From assembly GCF_007665395.1 (NCBI RefSeq), contig NZ_VDND01000003.1, positions 248,001-312,000 on the forward strand: a DNA stretch of 64,000 nt. Direction: 5' to 3'. A program made the translations under genes and the position numbers. The DNA comes from Pseudomonas oryzihabitans. Its GTDB lineage: Bacteria; Pseudomonadota; Gammaproteobacteria; Pseudomonadales; Pseudomonadaceae. Each line of letters begins with the position of its first letter. Positions within the stretch are counted from its first letter, which is position 1. The notes beneath the pieces are model-generated. The model did no database searches. It worked only from the letters and a program-made list of their open reading frames with translations, and had not been told where the DNA came from. This document shows, in pieces, positions 37,363-48,794 of the stretch.

Positions 37363-38721
37363 ATGAGCACCCCGCTGGACCGGCTGACCGCCTGGTTGAA
37401 AGAACGCAAGATCACCGAAGTGGAATGCCTGGTCGCCGACCTGACCGGCATCGCCCGCGGCAAGATTTCCCCCACCGCCAAGTTTCTCAACGAGAAGGGC
37501 ATGCGCCTGCCGGAGAGCGTGCTCCTGCAGAGCGTGACCGGTGACTACGTCGACGACGACATCTACTACGAACTGCTCGACCCGGCCGACATCGACATGC
37601 ACTGCCGACCAGACGACCGTGCGGTGTTCCTGGTGCCCTGGGCCCTGGAGCCCACCGCCCTGGTGATCCACGACACCTACGACAAGCGCGGCATTCCCAT
37701 CGAGCTGTCGCCGCGCAACCTGCTCAAGAAGGTGCTCAAGCTCTATGCCGAACGCGGCTGGCAGCCCATCGTCGCGCCGGAGATGGAGTTCTACCTGACC
37801 AAGCGCAGCGACGATCCCGACTATCCCTTGCAGCCGCCGATAGGCCGCTCGGGCCGCCAGGAAACCGGCCGCCAGTCCTTCTCCATCGACGCCGCCAACG
37901 AGTTCGATCCGCTGTTCGAGGACATGTACGACTGGTGCGAGGCCCAGGAGCTGGATCTGGATACCCTGATCCACGAGGAAGGCACCGCCCAGATGGAGAT
38001 CAACTTCCGTCACGGTGATCCGCTGCACCTGGCCGACCAGATCTTCGTCTTCAAGCGCACCCTGCGCGAGGCGGCGCTCAAGCACGACGTCACCGCCACC
38101 TTCATGGCCAAGCCCATGACCGGCGAGCCCGGCAGCGCCATGCACCTGCACCAGAGCGTGGTGGACCTGAAGACTGGCAAGACGGTGTTTTCCAATCCCG
38201 ACGGCAGCATGAGCGAGCTGTTCCTGCACCATATCGGCGGGTTGCAGAAGTACATCCCCGAGGCCTTGCCGCTGTTCGCCCCCAACGTGAATTCCTTCCG
38301 CCGCTTCCTGCCCGACACCTCGGCGCCGGTCAACGTGGAGTGGGGCGAGGAGAACCGCACCGTCGGGCTGCGTGTGCCGGATTCCGATCCGCAGAATCGC
38401 CGCGTGGAGAATCGCCTGGCCGGTGCCGATGCCAATCCCTACCTGGCGCTGGCGGCCAGCCTGCTGTGCGGCTACCTGGGCATGGTCGAGAACGTTTCGC
38501 CCAGCGCGCCGGTGCAGGGCCGTGGCTACGAGCGGCGCAACCTGCGCCTGCCGCTGACCCTGGAAGCCGCCCTGGAGCGCATGGAGCAGTCGGCCACCCT
38601 GGAACGTTACCTGGGCGGTCGCTTCACCCGTGGCTACGTCGCGGTCAAGCGTGCCGAACACGAGAATTACAAGCGCGTGATCAGTTCCTGGGAGCGGGAA
38701 TTCCTGCTGCTCAGCGTCTGA
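37363..38721 (+). CDS. spuB: Glutamylpolyamine synthetase SpuB
   Basis: This 452-residue glutamine-synthetase-like ligase is the second such enzyme here, related to SpuI. It shows [88 protein letters not shown] and GADANPYLA. From memory, SpuB-type enzymes differ from SpuI in polyamine preference. GTCTTT precedes the start; spuC follows after 23 bp. Confidence 0.94.
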   Translation: MSTPLDRLTAWLKERKITEVECLVADLTGIARGKISPTAKFLNEKGMRLPESVLLQSVTGDYVDDDIYYELLDPADIDMHCRPDDRAVFLVPWALEPTALVIHDTYDKRGIPIELSPRNLLKKVLKLYAERGWQPIVAPEMEFYLTKRSDDPDYPLQPPIGRSGRQETGRQSFSIDAANEFDPLFEDMYDWCEAQELDLDTLIHEEGTAQMEINFRHGDPLHLADQIFVFKRTLREAALKHDVTATFMAKPMTGEPGSAMHLHQSVVDLKTGKTVFSNPDGSMSELFLHHIGGLQKYIPEALPLFAPNVNSFRRFLPDTSAPVNVEWGEENRTVGLRVPDSDPQNRRVENRLAGADANPYLALAASLLCGYLGMVENVSPSAPVQGRGYERRNLRLPLTLEAALERMEQSATLERYLGGRFTRGYVAVKRAEHENYKRVISSWEREFLLLSV

Positions 38722-38744
38722 CGCACGATCCGAGGAGAGGCTTA

Positions 38745-40103
38745 GTGACGACCTTTACCACTGCCCATTGGCAGGACCTGAGCCGCCGGCATCTGCTGGC
38801 GCCCTTCACCGACTATCGCCAGCTCAACGAAAAGGGCGCGCGGATTATCACCAAGGCCTCCGGCGTCCACCTCTGGGACAGCGATGGCCAGCGCATCCTC
38901 GACGGCATGGCCGGGCTGTGGTGCGTCAACGTCGGCTACGGCCGCGAGGAGCTGGTGGAGGCGGCCAGCCGCCAGATGCGCGAGTTGCCCTACTACAACC
39001 TGTTCTTCCAGACCGCCCACCCGCCGGCGCTGGAGCTGGCCAAGGCCATCGCCGAGCTGGCACCGGAGGGCATGAACCATGTGTTCTTCACCGGCTCCGG
39101 CTCGGAGGCCAACGACACCGTACTGCGCCTGGTGCGCCATTATTGGGCGACCAAGGGCCAGCCGGAGAAGCGGGTGGTCATTGGCCGCTGGAATGGCTAC
39201 CACGGCTCGACCCTGGCCGGGGCCAGCCTGGGTGGCATGGCGGCGATGCACGAGCAGGGTGGCTTGCTCCCCGACATCGTGCACATCCCGCAGCCCTACT
39301 GGTTCGGCGAAGGCGGCGAGATGAGTCCGGAGGATTTCGGCCGCTGGGCGGCCGACCAGCTGGAACGGAAGATCCTCGAGGTCGGCGAGGAGCGGGTCGC
39401 CGCCTTCATCGCCGAACCCATCCAGGGCGCCGGCGGGGTGATCATTCCGCCGCAAAGCTACTGGCCGCGGGTGCGCCAGATCCTCGACAAGTACGACATC
39501 CTGTTCATCGCCGACGAGGTCATCTGCGGCTTCGGCCGCACCGGCGAATGGTTCGGCAGCCAGTACTACGGCAATGCCCCGGACCTCATGCCCATCGCCA
39601 AGGGGCTGACCTCCGGCTACGTGCCCATGGGCGGCGTGGTGGTGCGGGACGAGGTGGTCAGGGTGCTCGACGAAGGCGGCGAGTTCTATCACGGCTTCAC
39701 CTATTCCGGGCACCCGGTGGCCGCGGCGGTGGCCCTGGAGAACATCCGTATCCTGCGCGACGAGGGCATCGTCGAGCGGGTCCGCAGCAGCACGGCACCC
39801 TATTTGCAGAAACGCTGGGCCGAGCTGGCCGACCATCCGCTGGTGGGCGAGACCCGCGGCGTGGGCATGCTGGCGGCGCTGGAGCTGGTGCGCGACAAGC
39901 AGACGCGGGCGCGCTACGAGGGTGGGGCCGGCATGCTCTGCCGCGAGCACTGCTTCCGCAATGGCCTGGTGATGCGCGCGGTGGGCGACACCATGATCAT
40001 CGCCCCGCCGCTGGTCATCACCCCGGAATCCATCGACGAGCTCGTCACCCTGGCTCGCCGCAGCCTCGACCAGACCCTCGCGGTGCTGCGCGGAGGCGGT
40101 TGA
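38745..40103 (+). CDS. spuC: Polyamine:pyruvate transaminase SpuC
   Basis: This 452-residue class III PLP enzyme transaminates putrescine or related amines with pyruvate. I chose GTG 38745 because CGAGGAGAGG precedes it and the protein then starts [17 protein letters not shown]; a much longer open frame inside spuB is a shadow. Motifs: [78 protein letters not shown] (Schiff-base Lys). Confidence 0.94.
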   Translation: MTTFTTAHWQDLSRRHLLAPFTDYRQLNEKGARIITKASGVHLWDSDGQRILDGMAGLWCVNVGYGREELVEAASRQMRELPYYNLFFQTAHPPALELAKAIAELAPEGMNHVFFTGSGSEANDTVLRLVRHYWATKGQPEKRVVIGRWNGYHGSTLAGASLGGMAAMHEQGGLLPDIVHIPQPYWFGEGGEMSPEDFGRWAADQLERKILEVGEERVAAFIAEPIQGAGGVIIPPQSYWPRVRQILDKYDILFIADEVICGFGRTGEWFGSQYYGNAPDLMPIAKGLTSGYVPMGGVVVRDEVVRVLDEGGEFYHGFTYSGHPVAAAVALENIRILRDEGIVERVRSSTAPYLQKRWAELADHPLVGETRGVGMLAALELVRDKQTRARYEGGAGMLCREHCFRNGLVMRAVGDTMIIAPPLVITPESIDELVTLARRSLDQTLAVLRGGG

Positions 40104-40190
40104 TGGCCTGCCAGGCTTGAGCCCAGCGGCGGACCTTGCCAGACTGCGCGCGGGCGCTGGCCGCGCACCGATACAACAGACCAACGATGA

Positions 40191-42513
<2,323 letters not shown>

Positions 42514-42567
42514 CCAACGCTAAGCGGACCGGCCGAGCCGGTCCCCGATTTTCCAGGGGAGATGTAC

Positions 42568-43722
42568 ATGGCGACTGCCACCAGTGCCTTCAAGAAAGCC
42601 GCCACCGGCGACAAGAAAGCCAAGGAAGTCCTGGTCAAGATCGACCGGGTCACCAAGAAGTTCGACGAAACCGTCGCGGTCGACGACGTCTCCCTGACCA
42701 TCAACAAGGGCGAGATCTTCGCCCTGCTCGGCGGCTCGGGCTCGGGCAAGTCGACCCTGCTGCGCATGCTGGCCGGCTTCGAGCGGCCCAGCGAGGGCCG
42801 CATCTTCCTCGATGGCGTGGACATCACCGACATGCCGCCCTACGAGCGGCCGATCAACATGATGTTCCAGTCCTATGCGCTGTTCCCGCACATGAGCGTG
42901 GAGCAGAACATCGCCTTCGGTCTCAAGCAGGACAAGCTGCCCAAGGCCGAGATCGACGCCCGCGTGGCCGAGATGCTCAAGCTGGTGCACATGACCCAGT
43001 ACGCCAAGCGCAAGCCGCACCAGCTCTCCGGTGGCCAGCGCCAGCGGGTGGCCCTGGCACGCTCCCTGGCCAAGCGGCCCAAGCTCCTGCTGCTCGACGA
43101 GCCGATGGGTGCCCTGGACAAGAAGCTGCGCTCGCAGATGCAGCTGGAACTGGTGGAGATCATCGAGCGCGTGGGCGTGACCTGCGTGATGGTGACCCAC
43201 GACCAGGAAGAGGCCATGACCATGGCCGAGCGCATCGCCATCATGCACCTGGGCTGGATCGCCCAGGTGGGCAGCCCCATGGACATCTACGAGACCCCGG
43301 CGAGCCGCCTGGTCTGCGAGTTCATCGGCAGCGTCAACCTCTTCGACGGTGAGTTGACCGACGACGGTGCCGACCACGCCATCATCCACAGTCCCCAACT
43401 GGAGCGCCCGATCTACATCGGCCACGGCATCAGTACCCGGGCTCAGGAAAAGCAGATCACTTTCGCCCTGCGTCCCGAGAAGCTGCTGATGGGCACCAGC
43501 CTGCCGGCGGATCATGAACACCCCGATTACAACTGGTGTAGCGGCACCGTGCAGGACATCGCCTACCTGGGTGGTCACTCGGTGTACTACGTGAAGCTGG
43601 CGACCGGCCCCGTCGTCCAATGCTTCATCGCCAACGCCGAGCGCCTCGGCAAGCGCCCCACCTGGGACGATGCCGTGGTGGTGTACTGGGAAGACGACAG
43701 CGGCGTGGTACTGCAAGCATGA
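42568..43722 (+). CDS. spuF: Polyamine ABC transporter ATP-binding protein SpuF
   Basis: This 384-residue ATPase drives polyamine import. Walker A GGSGSGKST, Q-loop MMFQSYALFPHMSV, signature LSGGQRQR, Walker B LLLLDEPMGALD and [18 protein letters not shown] are present; a C-terminal TOBE domain (about 290-384) ends VVVYWEDDSGVVLQA. I start at ATG 42568, six bases after AGGGGAG; ATG 42562 overlaps that site. The stop overlaps the spuG start (ATGA). Confidence 0.95.
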   Translation: MATATSAFKKAATGDKKAKEVLVKIDRVTKKFDETVAVDDVSLTINKGEIFALLGGSGSGKSTLLRMLAGFERPSEGRIFLDGVDITDMPPYERPINMMFQSYALFPHMSVEQNIAFGLKQDKLPKAEIDARVAEMLKLVHMTQYAKRKPHQLSGGQRQRVALARSLAKRPKLLLLDEPMGALDKKLRSQMQLELVEIIERVGVTCVMVTHDQEEAMTMAERIAIMHLGWIAQVGSPMDIYETPASRLVCEFIGSVNLFDGELTDDGADHAIIHSPQLERPIYIGHGISTRAQEKQITFALRPEKLLMGTSLPADHEHPDYNWCSGTVQDIAYLGGHSVYYVKLATGPVVQCFIANAERLGKRPTWDDAVVVYWEDDSGVVLQA

Positions 43723-44627
43723 CCAGACCTCCCTTGCTCAAGCGCCTGCTCGATGGCCGCCGCCTGACCATCGGCGTGCCCTTCGTCTGGCTGTTCCTGT
43801 TCTTCCTGCTGCCGTTCCTGATCGTGCTCAAGATCAGTTTCTCGCTGGCGGACGTGGCCATCCCGCCCTATACCGAGCTGTTCAGCTACGCCGACCAGCA
43901 GCTGGACATCGCGCTCAACTTCGGCAACTACCTGATGTTCGCCGGCGATCCGTTGTATCTGGACGCCTACCTCGGCTCGCTGAAGATGGCCGGTATCAGC
44001 ACCCTGGTCTGCCTGCTGATCGGCTACCCCATGGCCTACGCCATCGCCCGCGCCAGCCGCGAGAAGCAGACAGTGCTGCTGCTGCTGATCATGATGCCGA
44101 CCTGGACCGCCATCCTCATCCGCGTCTATGCCTGGATGGGCCTGCTCTCCACCAACGGCCTGATCAACAGCTTCCTGATGAGCCTGGGGATCATCAGCAG
44201 TCCGCTGCAGATGCTCAACACCAACTTCGCGGTGTACCTGGGCATCGTCTACTCCTACCTCCCGTTCATGATCCTGCCGCTGTTCGCCAACCTGGTGAAG
44301 CATGACCTGACCCTGCTGGAAGCCGCCGGCGACCTGGGCGCCAGTCGTTTCACCAGCTTCTGGAAGATCACCGTGCCGCTGTCGAAGAACGGCATCATCG
44401 CCGGCTGCATGCTGGTGTTCATTCCGGCGGTGGGTGAGTTCGTCATCCCCGAACTGCTCGGCGGCCCGGAGACCCTGATGATCGGCCGCGTGCTCTGGCA
44501 GGAATTCTTCAACAACCGTGACTGGCCGGTGGCCTCGGCGCTGGCGGTGGTGATGCTGCTGATCCTCATCGTGCCCATCGTGTTGTTCAACAGGAACCAA
44601 GCCAAGGAACTGGAGGGCAAGCTATGA
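43719..44627 (+). CDS. spuG: Polyamine ABC transporter permease SpuG
   Basis: This 302-residue permease has six helices. It starts at ATG 43719, overlapping the spuF stop. The docking loop is LEAAGDLGASRFTSFWKITVP. RLTIGVPFVWLFLFFLLPF and the long first periplasmic loop (about 45-85) fit the PotH/SpuG group. The stop overlaps the spuH start by 4 bases. Confidence 0.94.
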   Translation: MTRPPLLKRLLDGRRLTIGVPFVWLFLFFLLPFLIVLKISFSLADVAIPPYTELFSYADQQLDIALNFGNYLMFAGDPLYLDAYLGSLKMAGISTLVCLLIGYPMAYAIARASREKQTVLLLLIMMPTWTAILIRVYAWMGLLSTNGLINSFLMSLGIISSPLQMLNTNFAVYLGIVYSYLPFMILPLFANLVKHDLTLLEAAGDLGASRFTSFWKITVPLSKNGIIAGCMLVFIPAVGEFVIPELLGGPETLMIGRVLWQEFFNNRDWPVASALAVVMLLILIVPIVLFNRNQAKELEGKL

Positions 44628-45520
44628 GAGGCCTCAAGTTCACCAACCTGATGCTGGTGCTCGGACTGCTGTTCATCTATCTGCCGATGGTCATCCTGGT
44701 CATCTACTCCTTCAACGAGTCGCGCCTGGTGACCGTCTGGGGTGGCTGGTCGGTGAAGTGGTACGTGGGCCTGGTGGACAACAGCCAGCTGATGGGCGCC
44801 GTGTTCCGCTCCCTGGAGATTGCCTTCTACACGGCCATTTCCTCGGTGATCCTCGGTACCCTGGCGGCCTTCGTGCTGACCCGTATCCCGCGCTTCCGCG
44901 GCCGTACCCTGTTCGGTGGCATGGTCACCGCGCCGCTGGTGATGCCCGAGGTGATCACCGGCCTGTCGCTGCTGCTGCTGTTCGTCTCCATGGCGCAGTT
45001 GATCGGCTGGCCGCAGGATCGCGGCGTGACCACCATCTGGATCGCCCACACCAGCTTCTGCTCGTCCTATGTGGCGGTGGTGGTGTCGGCGCGCCTGCGC
45101 GAGCTGGACCTGTCCATCGAGGAAGCGGCCATGGACCTGGGCGCGCGGCCCTGGAAGGTGTTCCTGCTGATCACCATTCCCATGATCGCGCCTTCGCTGG
45201 CGGCGGGCGGCATGATGTCCTTCGCCCTGTCGCTGGACGACCTGGTGCTGGCGAGCTTCGTTTCGGGCCCCGGCTCGACCACCCTGCCGATGGAGGTGTT
45301 CTCGGCGGTGCGGCTCGGTGTGAAGCCGGAGATCAACGCCATCGCCAGCCTCATCCTGCTGGCGGTCTCGCTGTTCACCTTCTTCGCCTGGTACTTCACC
45401 CGCCGCGCCGAGAAGAAGCGCCTGCAGGGCCTGCAGGAAGCCATGGACGCCACGGCCTCGGAGATCACCCAGCGCGAGCGTGAAACGGCGACACTCACGG
45501 CGCCGCCGGCCAACAGCTAG
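44624..45520 (+). CDS. spuH: Polyamine ABC transporter permease SpuH
   Basis: This 298-residue second permease forms the channel with SpuG. FTNLMLVLGLLFIYLPMVILVIYSFNES and the docking loop IEEAAMDLGARPWKVFLLITIP, then LDDLVLASFVSGPGSTTLPM, match PotI/SpuH. The charged tail (EKKRLQGLQEA) is cytoplasmic. It is the last gene of the spu transport unit; repeats begin 2 bases after its stop. Confidence 0.94.
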   Translation: MRGLKFTNLMLVLGLLFIYLPMVILVIYSFNESRLVTVWGGWSVKWYVGLVDNSQLMGAVFRSLEIAFYTAISSVILGTLAAFVLTRIPRFRGRTLFGGMVTAPLVMPEVITGLSLLLLFVSMAQLIGWPQDRGVTTIWIAHTSFCSSYVAVVVSARLRELDLSIEEAAMDLGARPWKVFLLITIPMIAPSLAAGGMMSFALSLDDLVLASFVSGPGSTTLPMEVFSAVRLGVKPEINAIASLILLAVSLFTFFAWYFTRRAEKKRLQGLQEAMDATASEITQRERETATLTAPPANS

Positions 45521-45522
45521 AA

Positions 45523-45900
45523 GCCTTTCATCCCCTCTCCCTCCGGGAGAGGGCCAGGGTGAGGGCCATTGCAGGTACTGCACCGACCTGCACTGCAGCA
45601 ATCCGTAGCCGTCTCCGGCAGCAGCCCAGTGGCCTTTCATCCCATCTCCCTCGGGGAGAGGGCCAGGGTGAGGGCCATTGCAGGTACTGCGCCGACCTGC
45701 ACTGCAGTGATCCGTAGCCGTCTCCAGCCAGCAGCTCAGTGGCCTTTCATCCCCTCTCCCTTAGGGAGAGGGCTAGGGTGAGGGCCATTGCCGGTATCGC
45801 ACCAACCTGCACTGCAGCGATCCGTAGCCGTCTCCGGCCAGCAGCCCATTGGCCTTTCATCTCCTCTCCCTTAGGGAGAGGGTTAGGGTGAGGGCCGTTG
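45523..45900. repeat. Tandem 110-bp repeats (about 3.4 copies) after spuH
   Basis: Units begin GCCTTTCATCCCCTCTCCCT at 45523, 45632, 45742 and 45852; the last is cut short. Each carries CCTCTCCC...GGGAGAGGG, a hairpin, then (C/T)(C/A)GGGTGAGGG, then a 75-base spacer with GGTACTGCACCGACCTGCACTGCAG. The CCTCTCCC/GGGAGAGGG core is shared with the array at 3198-3582, while the spacers differ. The thyA promoter must lie in the last unit or after it. Confidence 0.9.
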
Positions 45901-45940
45901 TTTGCTAACATTCGAAGCACTGCAACGATAAGCGGCCCCC

Positions 45941-46735
45941 ATGAAACAGTACCTCGACCTGATGCGCCACGTGCGCGACCACGGCACCTTCAAGAGCGAC
46001 CGCACCGGCACCGGCACCTACAGCGTGTTCGGCTACCAGATGAGATTCGATCTGGCCGACGGTTTCCCGCTGGTCACCACCAAGAAGTGCCACCTCAGAT
46101 CCATCATCCACGAGCTGCTGTGGTTCCTGCAGGGCGATACCAATATCCGCTACCTGAAGGACAACGGCGTCTCCATCTGGGACGAATGGGCCGACGAGAA
46201 CGGCGAGCTGGGGCCGGTCTATGGCTACCAGTGGCGCAGCTGGCCGGCGCCGGATGGCCGGCACATCGACCAGATCGCCGGGGTGGTGGACATGATCCGC
46301 GCCAAACCCGATTCGCGCCGGCTGATCGTCTCGGCCTGGAATCCGGCGCTGGTCGACGAGATGGCGCTGCCACCGTGCCATGCCCTGTTCCAGTTCTATG
46401 TCGCCGACGGTCGCCTGAGCTGCCAGCTGTACCAGCGCTCCGCCGACATCTTCCTCGGCGTGCCCTTCAACATCGCCAGCTATGCGCTGCTGACGCTGAT
46501 GGTGGCCCAGGTCACCGGCCTGCAGCCGGGTGAGTTCATCTGGACCGGCGGCGATTGCCACCTCTATGCCAACCACCTGGAGCAGACCGATCTGCAACTG
46601 ACGCGCGAGCCGCTGCCGTTGCCGACCATGAAGCTCAATCCCGAGGTGCAGGACCTGTTCGCCTTCCGCTTCGAGGATTTCGAGCTGGAAGGCTACCAGG
46701 CCCATCCGCACATCAAGGCGCCGGTCGCGGTCTGA
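45941..46735 (+). CDS. thyA: Thymidylate synthase ThyA
   Basis: This 264-residue enzyme makes dTMP from dUMP with methylene-tetrahydrofolate. [33 protein letters not shown], the catalytic Cys in [12 protein letters not shown] (near 146), [24 protein letters not shown] and [10 protein letters not shown] are intact. The length equals the E. coli type. It is convergent with gntK, 17 bp apart. The ribosome site is weak. Confidence 0.97.
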   Translation: MKQYLDLMRHVRDHGTFKSDRTGTGTYSVFGYQMRFDLADGFPLVTTKKCHLRSIIHELLWFLQGDTNIRYLKDNGVSIWDEWADENGELGPVYGYQWRSWPAPDGRHIDQIAGVVDMIRAKPDSRRLIVSAWNPALVDEMALPPCHALFQFYVADGRLSCQLYQRSADIFLGVPFNIASYALLTLMVAQVTGLQPGEFIWTGGDCHLYANHLEQTDLQLTREPLPLPTMKLNPEVQDLFAFRFEDFELEGYQAHPHIKAPVAV

Positions 46736-46752
46736 GGCGGCAGCCGTAGGGC

Positions 46753-47247
46753 TCAGGCGCTCCGGCCGAGCGCCAGTACCTCATCCACCAGCTGCTCGGG
46801 CGACTGGCGCACATCCAGTACCTGGGCTTCGAGATGGTCGGGCGCTTCCAGGGTGTCGAGCTGGCTCTGCAACAGCTTGGGATCGAAGAAGTGGCCGCGA
46901 CGACTGCCGATGCGCTCGGCCAGCAGTTCCGGCGAGCCTTTCAGGAATAGCAGGCAGATCCCGTCGAGGCCTTGCAGCAGGCGATCACGGTAGACCCGCT
47001 TGAGCGCCGAGCAGGCGAACACCCGGGTGGTGCCTTCGGCCTGGGCCTGGCGCATGGCATCGTGGATGGCGTCCAGCCAGGGCCAACGATCCTCGTCGGT
47101 GAGTGGCACCCCGCGGGCCATCTTGTCCTTGTTGGCCTGGCTGTGAAAGGTGTCGGCGTCGTCGAAGCGACAGCCCAGTCGCTTGGCGAGCAATTCGCCC
47201 AGGGTGGTCTTGCCACTGCCCGAGACGCCCATTATCAGATAGATCAT
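46753..47247 (-). CDS. gntK: Gluconokinase GntK
   Basis: This 164-residue kinase phosphorylates gluconate to 6-phosphogluconate. The P-loop GVSGSGKTT lies at residues 6-14, then RFDDADTFHSQANKDKMARGVPLTDEDRWPWL, a strongly conserved family segment. I start at ATG 47245-47247, eight bases after GCGGAG; a GTG three codons earlier would overlap that site. The window has a PQQ sugar dehydrogenase but no other gluconate gene nearby. Confidence 0.94.
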   Translation of the reverse strand: MIYLIMGVSGSGKTTLGELLAKRLGCRFDDADTFHSQANKDKMARGVPLTDEDRWPWLDAIHDAMRQAQAEGTTRVFACSALKRVYRDRLLQGLDGICLLFLKGSPELLAERIGSRRGHFFDPKLLQSQLDTLEAPDHLEAQVLDVRQSPEQLVDEVLALGRSA

Positions 47248-47288
47248 CGTCGGCACTCCGCGTGAGGATTCGCCTCGTTATAGAGTGT

Positions 47289-48152
47289 CTAGAGCGGCGT
47301 TTGCTCCGGGGTCAGACGACTGCTCCAGGTCGCCCCCATGGAGGCCGCGATGATGCAGGCCAGCGCGAACCACTGGGCGACGCCCAGGATCTCGCCGAGG
47401 AAGACCCAGCCGGACAGCGCGCCCAGCGCGGGCTCCAGACTCATCAGGGTGCCGAAGGTGGCGGCCGGCAGGCGGGTCAGGGCCATCATCTCCAAGGCGT
47501 AGGGCAGGGCCGTGGACAGCAGCGCCAGCCCCAGGGCCAGCGGCCAGATGTCGGGTCGCAACAGGTTGCCGCCGCTGTGCACGATGCCCAGGGGCAGGAT
47601 GACCAGGGCGCCGATGGTCGCGCCCAGGGCCACGGTAGCGGTGCCATGCACCGCACCGGCGCGCTTGCCCAGCACGATGTACAGCGCCCAGCAGGCGCCG
47701 GCACCCAGGGCCAGGGCGGTGCCCAGGGGATCCAGGGCCGAGGCGGAGTGACCGAAGGGCAGCAGCACCGCCAGCCCGGCGATGACCAGGGCGATCCACA
47801 GCAGATCCAGCCAGCGGCGCAGGGCGCACAGCGCCACCACCAGCGGGCCGACGAATTCCAGGCCGACGGCGATGCCGATCGGCAGGCGCTGCATCGCCAG
47901 GTAGATGCTCAGGTTCATCACGCCCATGGCGACGCCGTAGCCCAGCAGGCTACCCAGCGCCTCGCGGCGGAAGGTGCGCCAGGGCCGTAACACGGCCAGC
48001 AACACCAGGGCGGCGAAGATCAACCGCAGCGTGGTGACGCCCACCGGGTCGAGGCGCAGGAACAGCGTCTTGGCCAGGCTGGCGCTGGCCTGGATGGAGG
48101 TCATGGCGACCAGCAGCAGGGCCACGGCGAACAGGGGAGAGCGGGAGGACAT
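47289..48152 (-). CDS. EamA-family exporter, RhtA-like
   Basis: This 287-residue inner-membrane protein has two EamA repeats and about ten helices. MTSIQASASLAKTLF, GVTTLRLIFAALVLL, PIGIAVGLEFVGPLVVAL and LPAATFGTLMSLEPALGALSGWVFLGE are typical of RhtA, which exports threonine and homoserine. The substrate here is unproven. I start at 48152 (MSSRSPLF); a start 13 codons upstream is possible. It is 41 bp upstream of gntK on the same strand. Confidence 0.85.
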   Translation of the reverse strand: MSSRSPLFAVALLLVAMTSIQASASLAKTLFLRLDPVGVTTLRLIFAALVLLAVLRPWRTFRREALGSLLGYGVAMGVMNLSIYLAMQRLPIGIAVGLEFVGPLVVALCALRRWLDLLWIALVIAGLAVLLPFGHSASALDPLGTALALGAGACWALYIVLGKRAGAVHGTATVALGATIGALVILPLGIVHSGGNLLRPDIWPLALGLALLSTALPYALEMMALTRLPAATFGTLMSLEPALGALSGWVFLGEILGVAQWFALACIIAASMGATWSSRLTPEQTPL

Positions 48153-48221
48153 CGGCAGGGCTCGACTAGCGGGCCCGCCAGCATAGGTCATCCTGTCCGC
48201 GCTGCAAGGCCGGCGGCGACC

Positions 48222-48566
48222 TCAGCGTGTTTTCGAGCGCAGGTGCAACTGCTCGGCGCCTTCGCGGTTCTCTCTCACCTGGTCGGCGAAGCGCTGCTGT
48301 TCTTCGCGTTGGGCCACCTGCACGCATTGCGCATAGCCCGCCTCCCAGCCCTGCTGATAGGGCTTCTCCGCGGCGAAGCGGCGCGCGTCCTTGTGCTCGT
48401 AGCCGATGCCGTTGACCGCCTGCTTGCCGGTCTGGCAGCCGTCGCTGAAGCCATCGGCATAGGCGGGTGGATACCCCTTGGCGATCAGTTGATCGTGATA
48501 GCTGGTGCAGCCCGCGAGCGCGGACAGCAGGACGAACAGCATAACGAGACGACGAGAGACAGCCAT
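48222..48566 (-). CDS. Lipoprotein with GYPxxYxDG...GWxxGY repeats
   Basis: This 114-residue protein has a signal with lipobox L-A-G-C (MLFVLLSALAGC). The mature part has GYPPAYADGFSDGCQTGKQA and YQQGWEAGYAQC, tandem aromatic-Gly motifs with two cysteines that could pair, then a Glu/Gln-rich tail. I have seen similar Pseudomonas lipoproteins but know no function. It is located 70 bp upstream of the exporter gene on the same strand. Confidence 0.75.
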   Translation of the reverse strand: MAVSRRLVMLFVLLSALAGCTSYHDQLIAKGYPPAYADGFSDGCQTGKQAVNGIGYEHKDARRFAAEKPYQQGWEAGYAQCVQVAQREEQQRFADQVRENREGAEQLHLRSKTR

Positions 48567-48794
48567 GTGGCCTCCTCACGGGATCCTACGACTGATCCCC
48601 ATGAACAGAGCTTAGTTGGCGTTCCGTGAGAAATTCGTCAAAAAACGCAGCGGCGGGAAAATACCGACGGACGTCGCGGCAGCCCCTGCCAGCCGCTGCG
48701 CTTAAATGCGCAGCGGAGCGCCACTCGCCTTGCCTCCGTCGTCATCCCGGTCGCAGAATGCGGACACTGCTTGCATGCCTGACAAGGACTTACG

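Noticed and set aside
38340..38744. N-terminal extension of SpuC into spuB
   Set aside because: Extension has no family similarity; a good ribosome site precedes the GTG at 38745.
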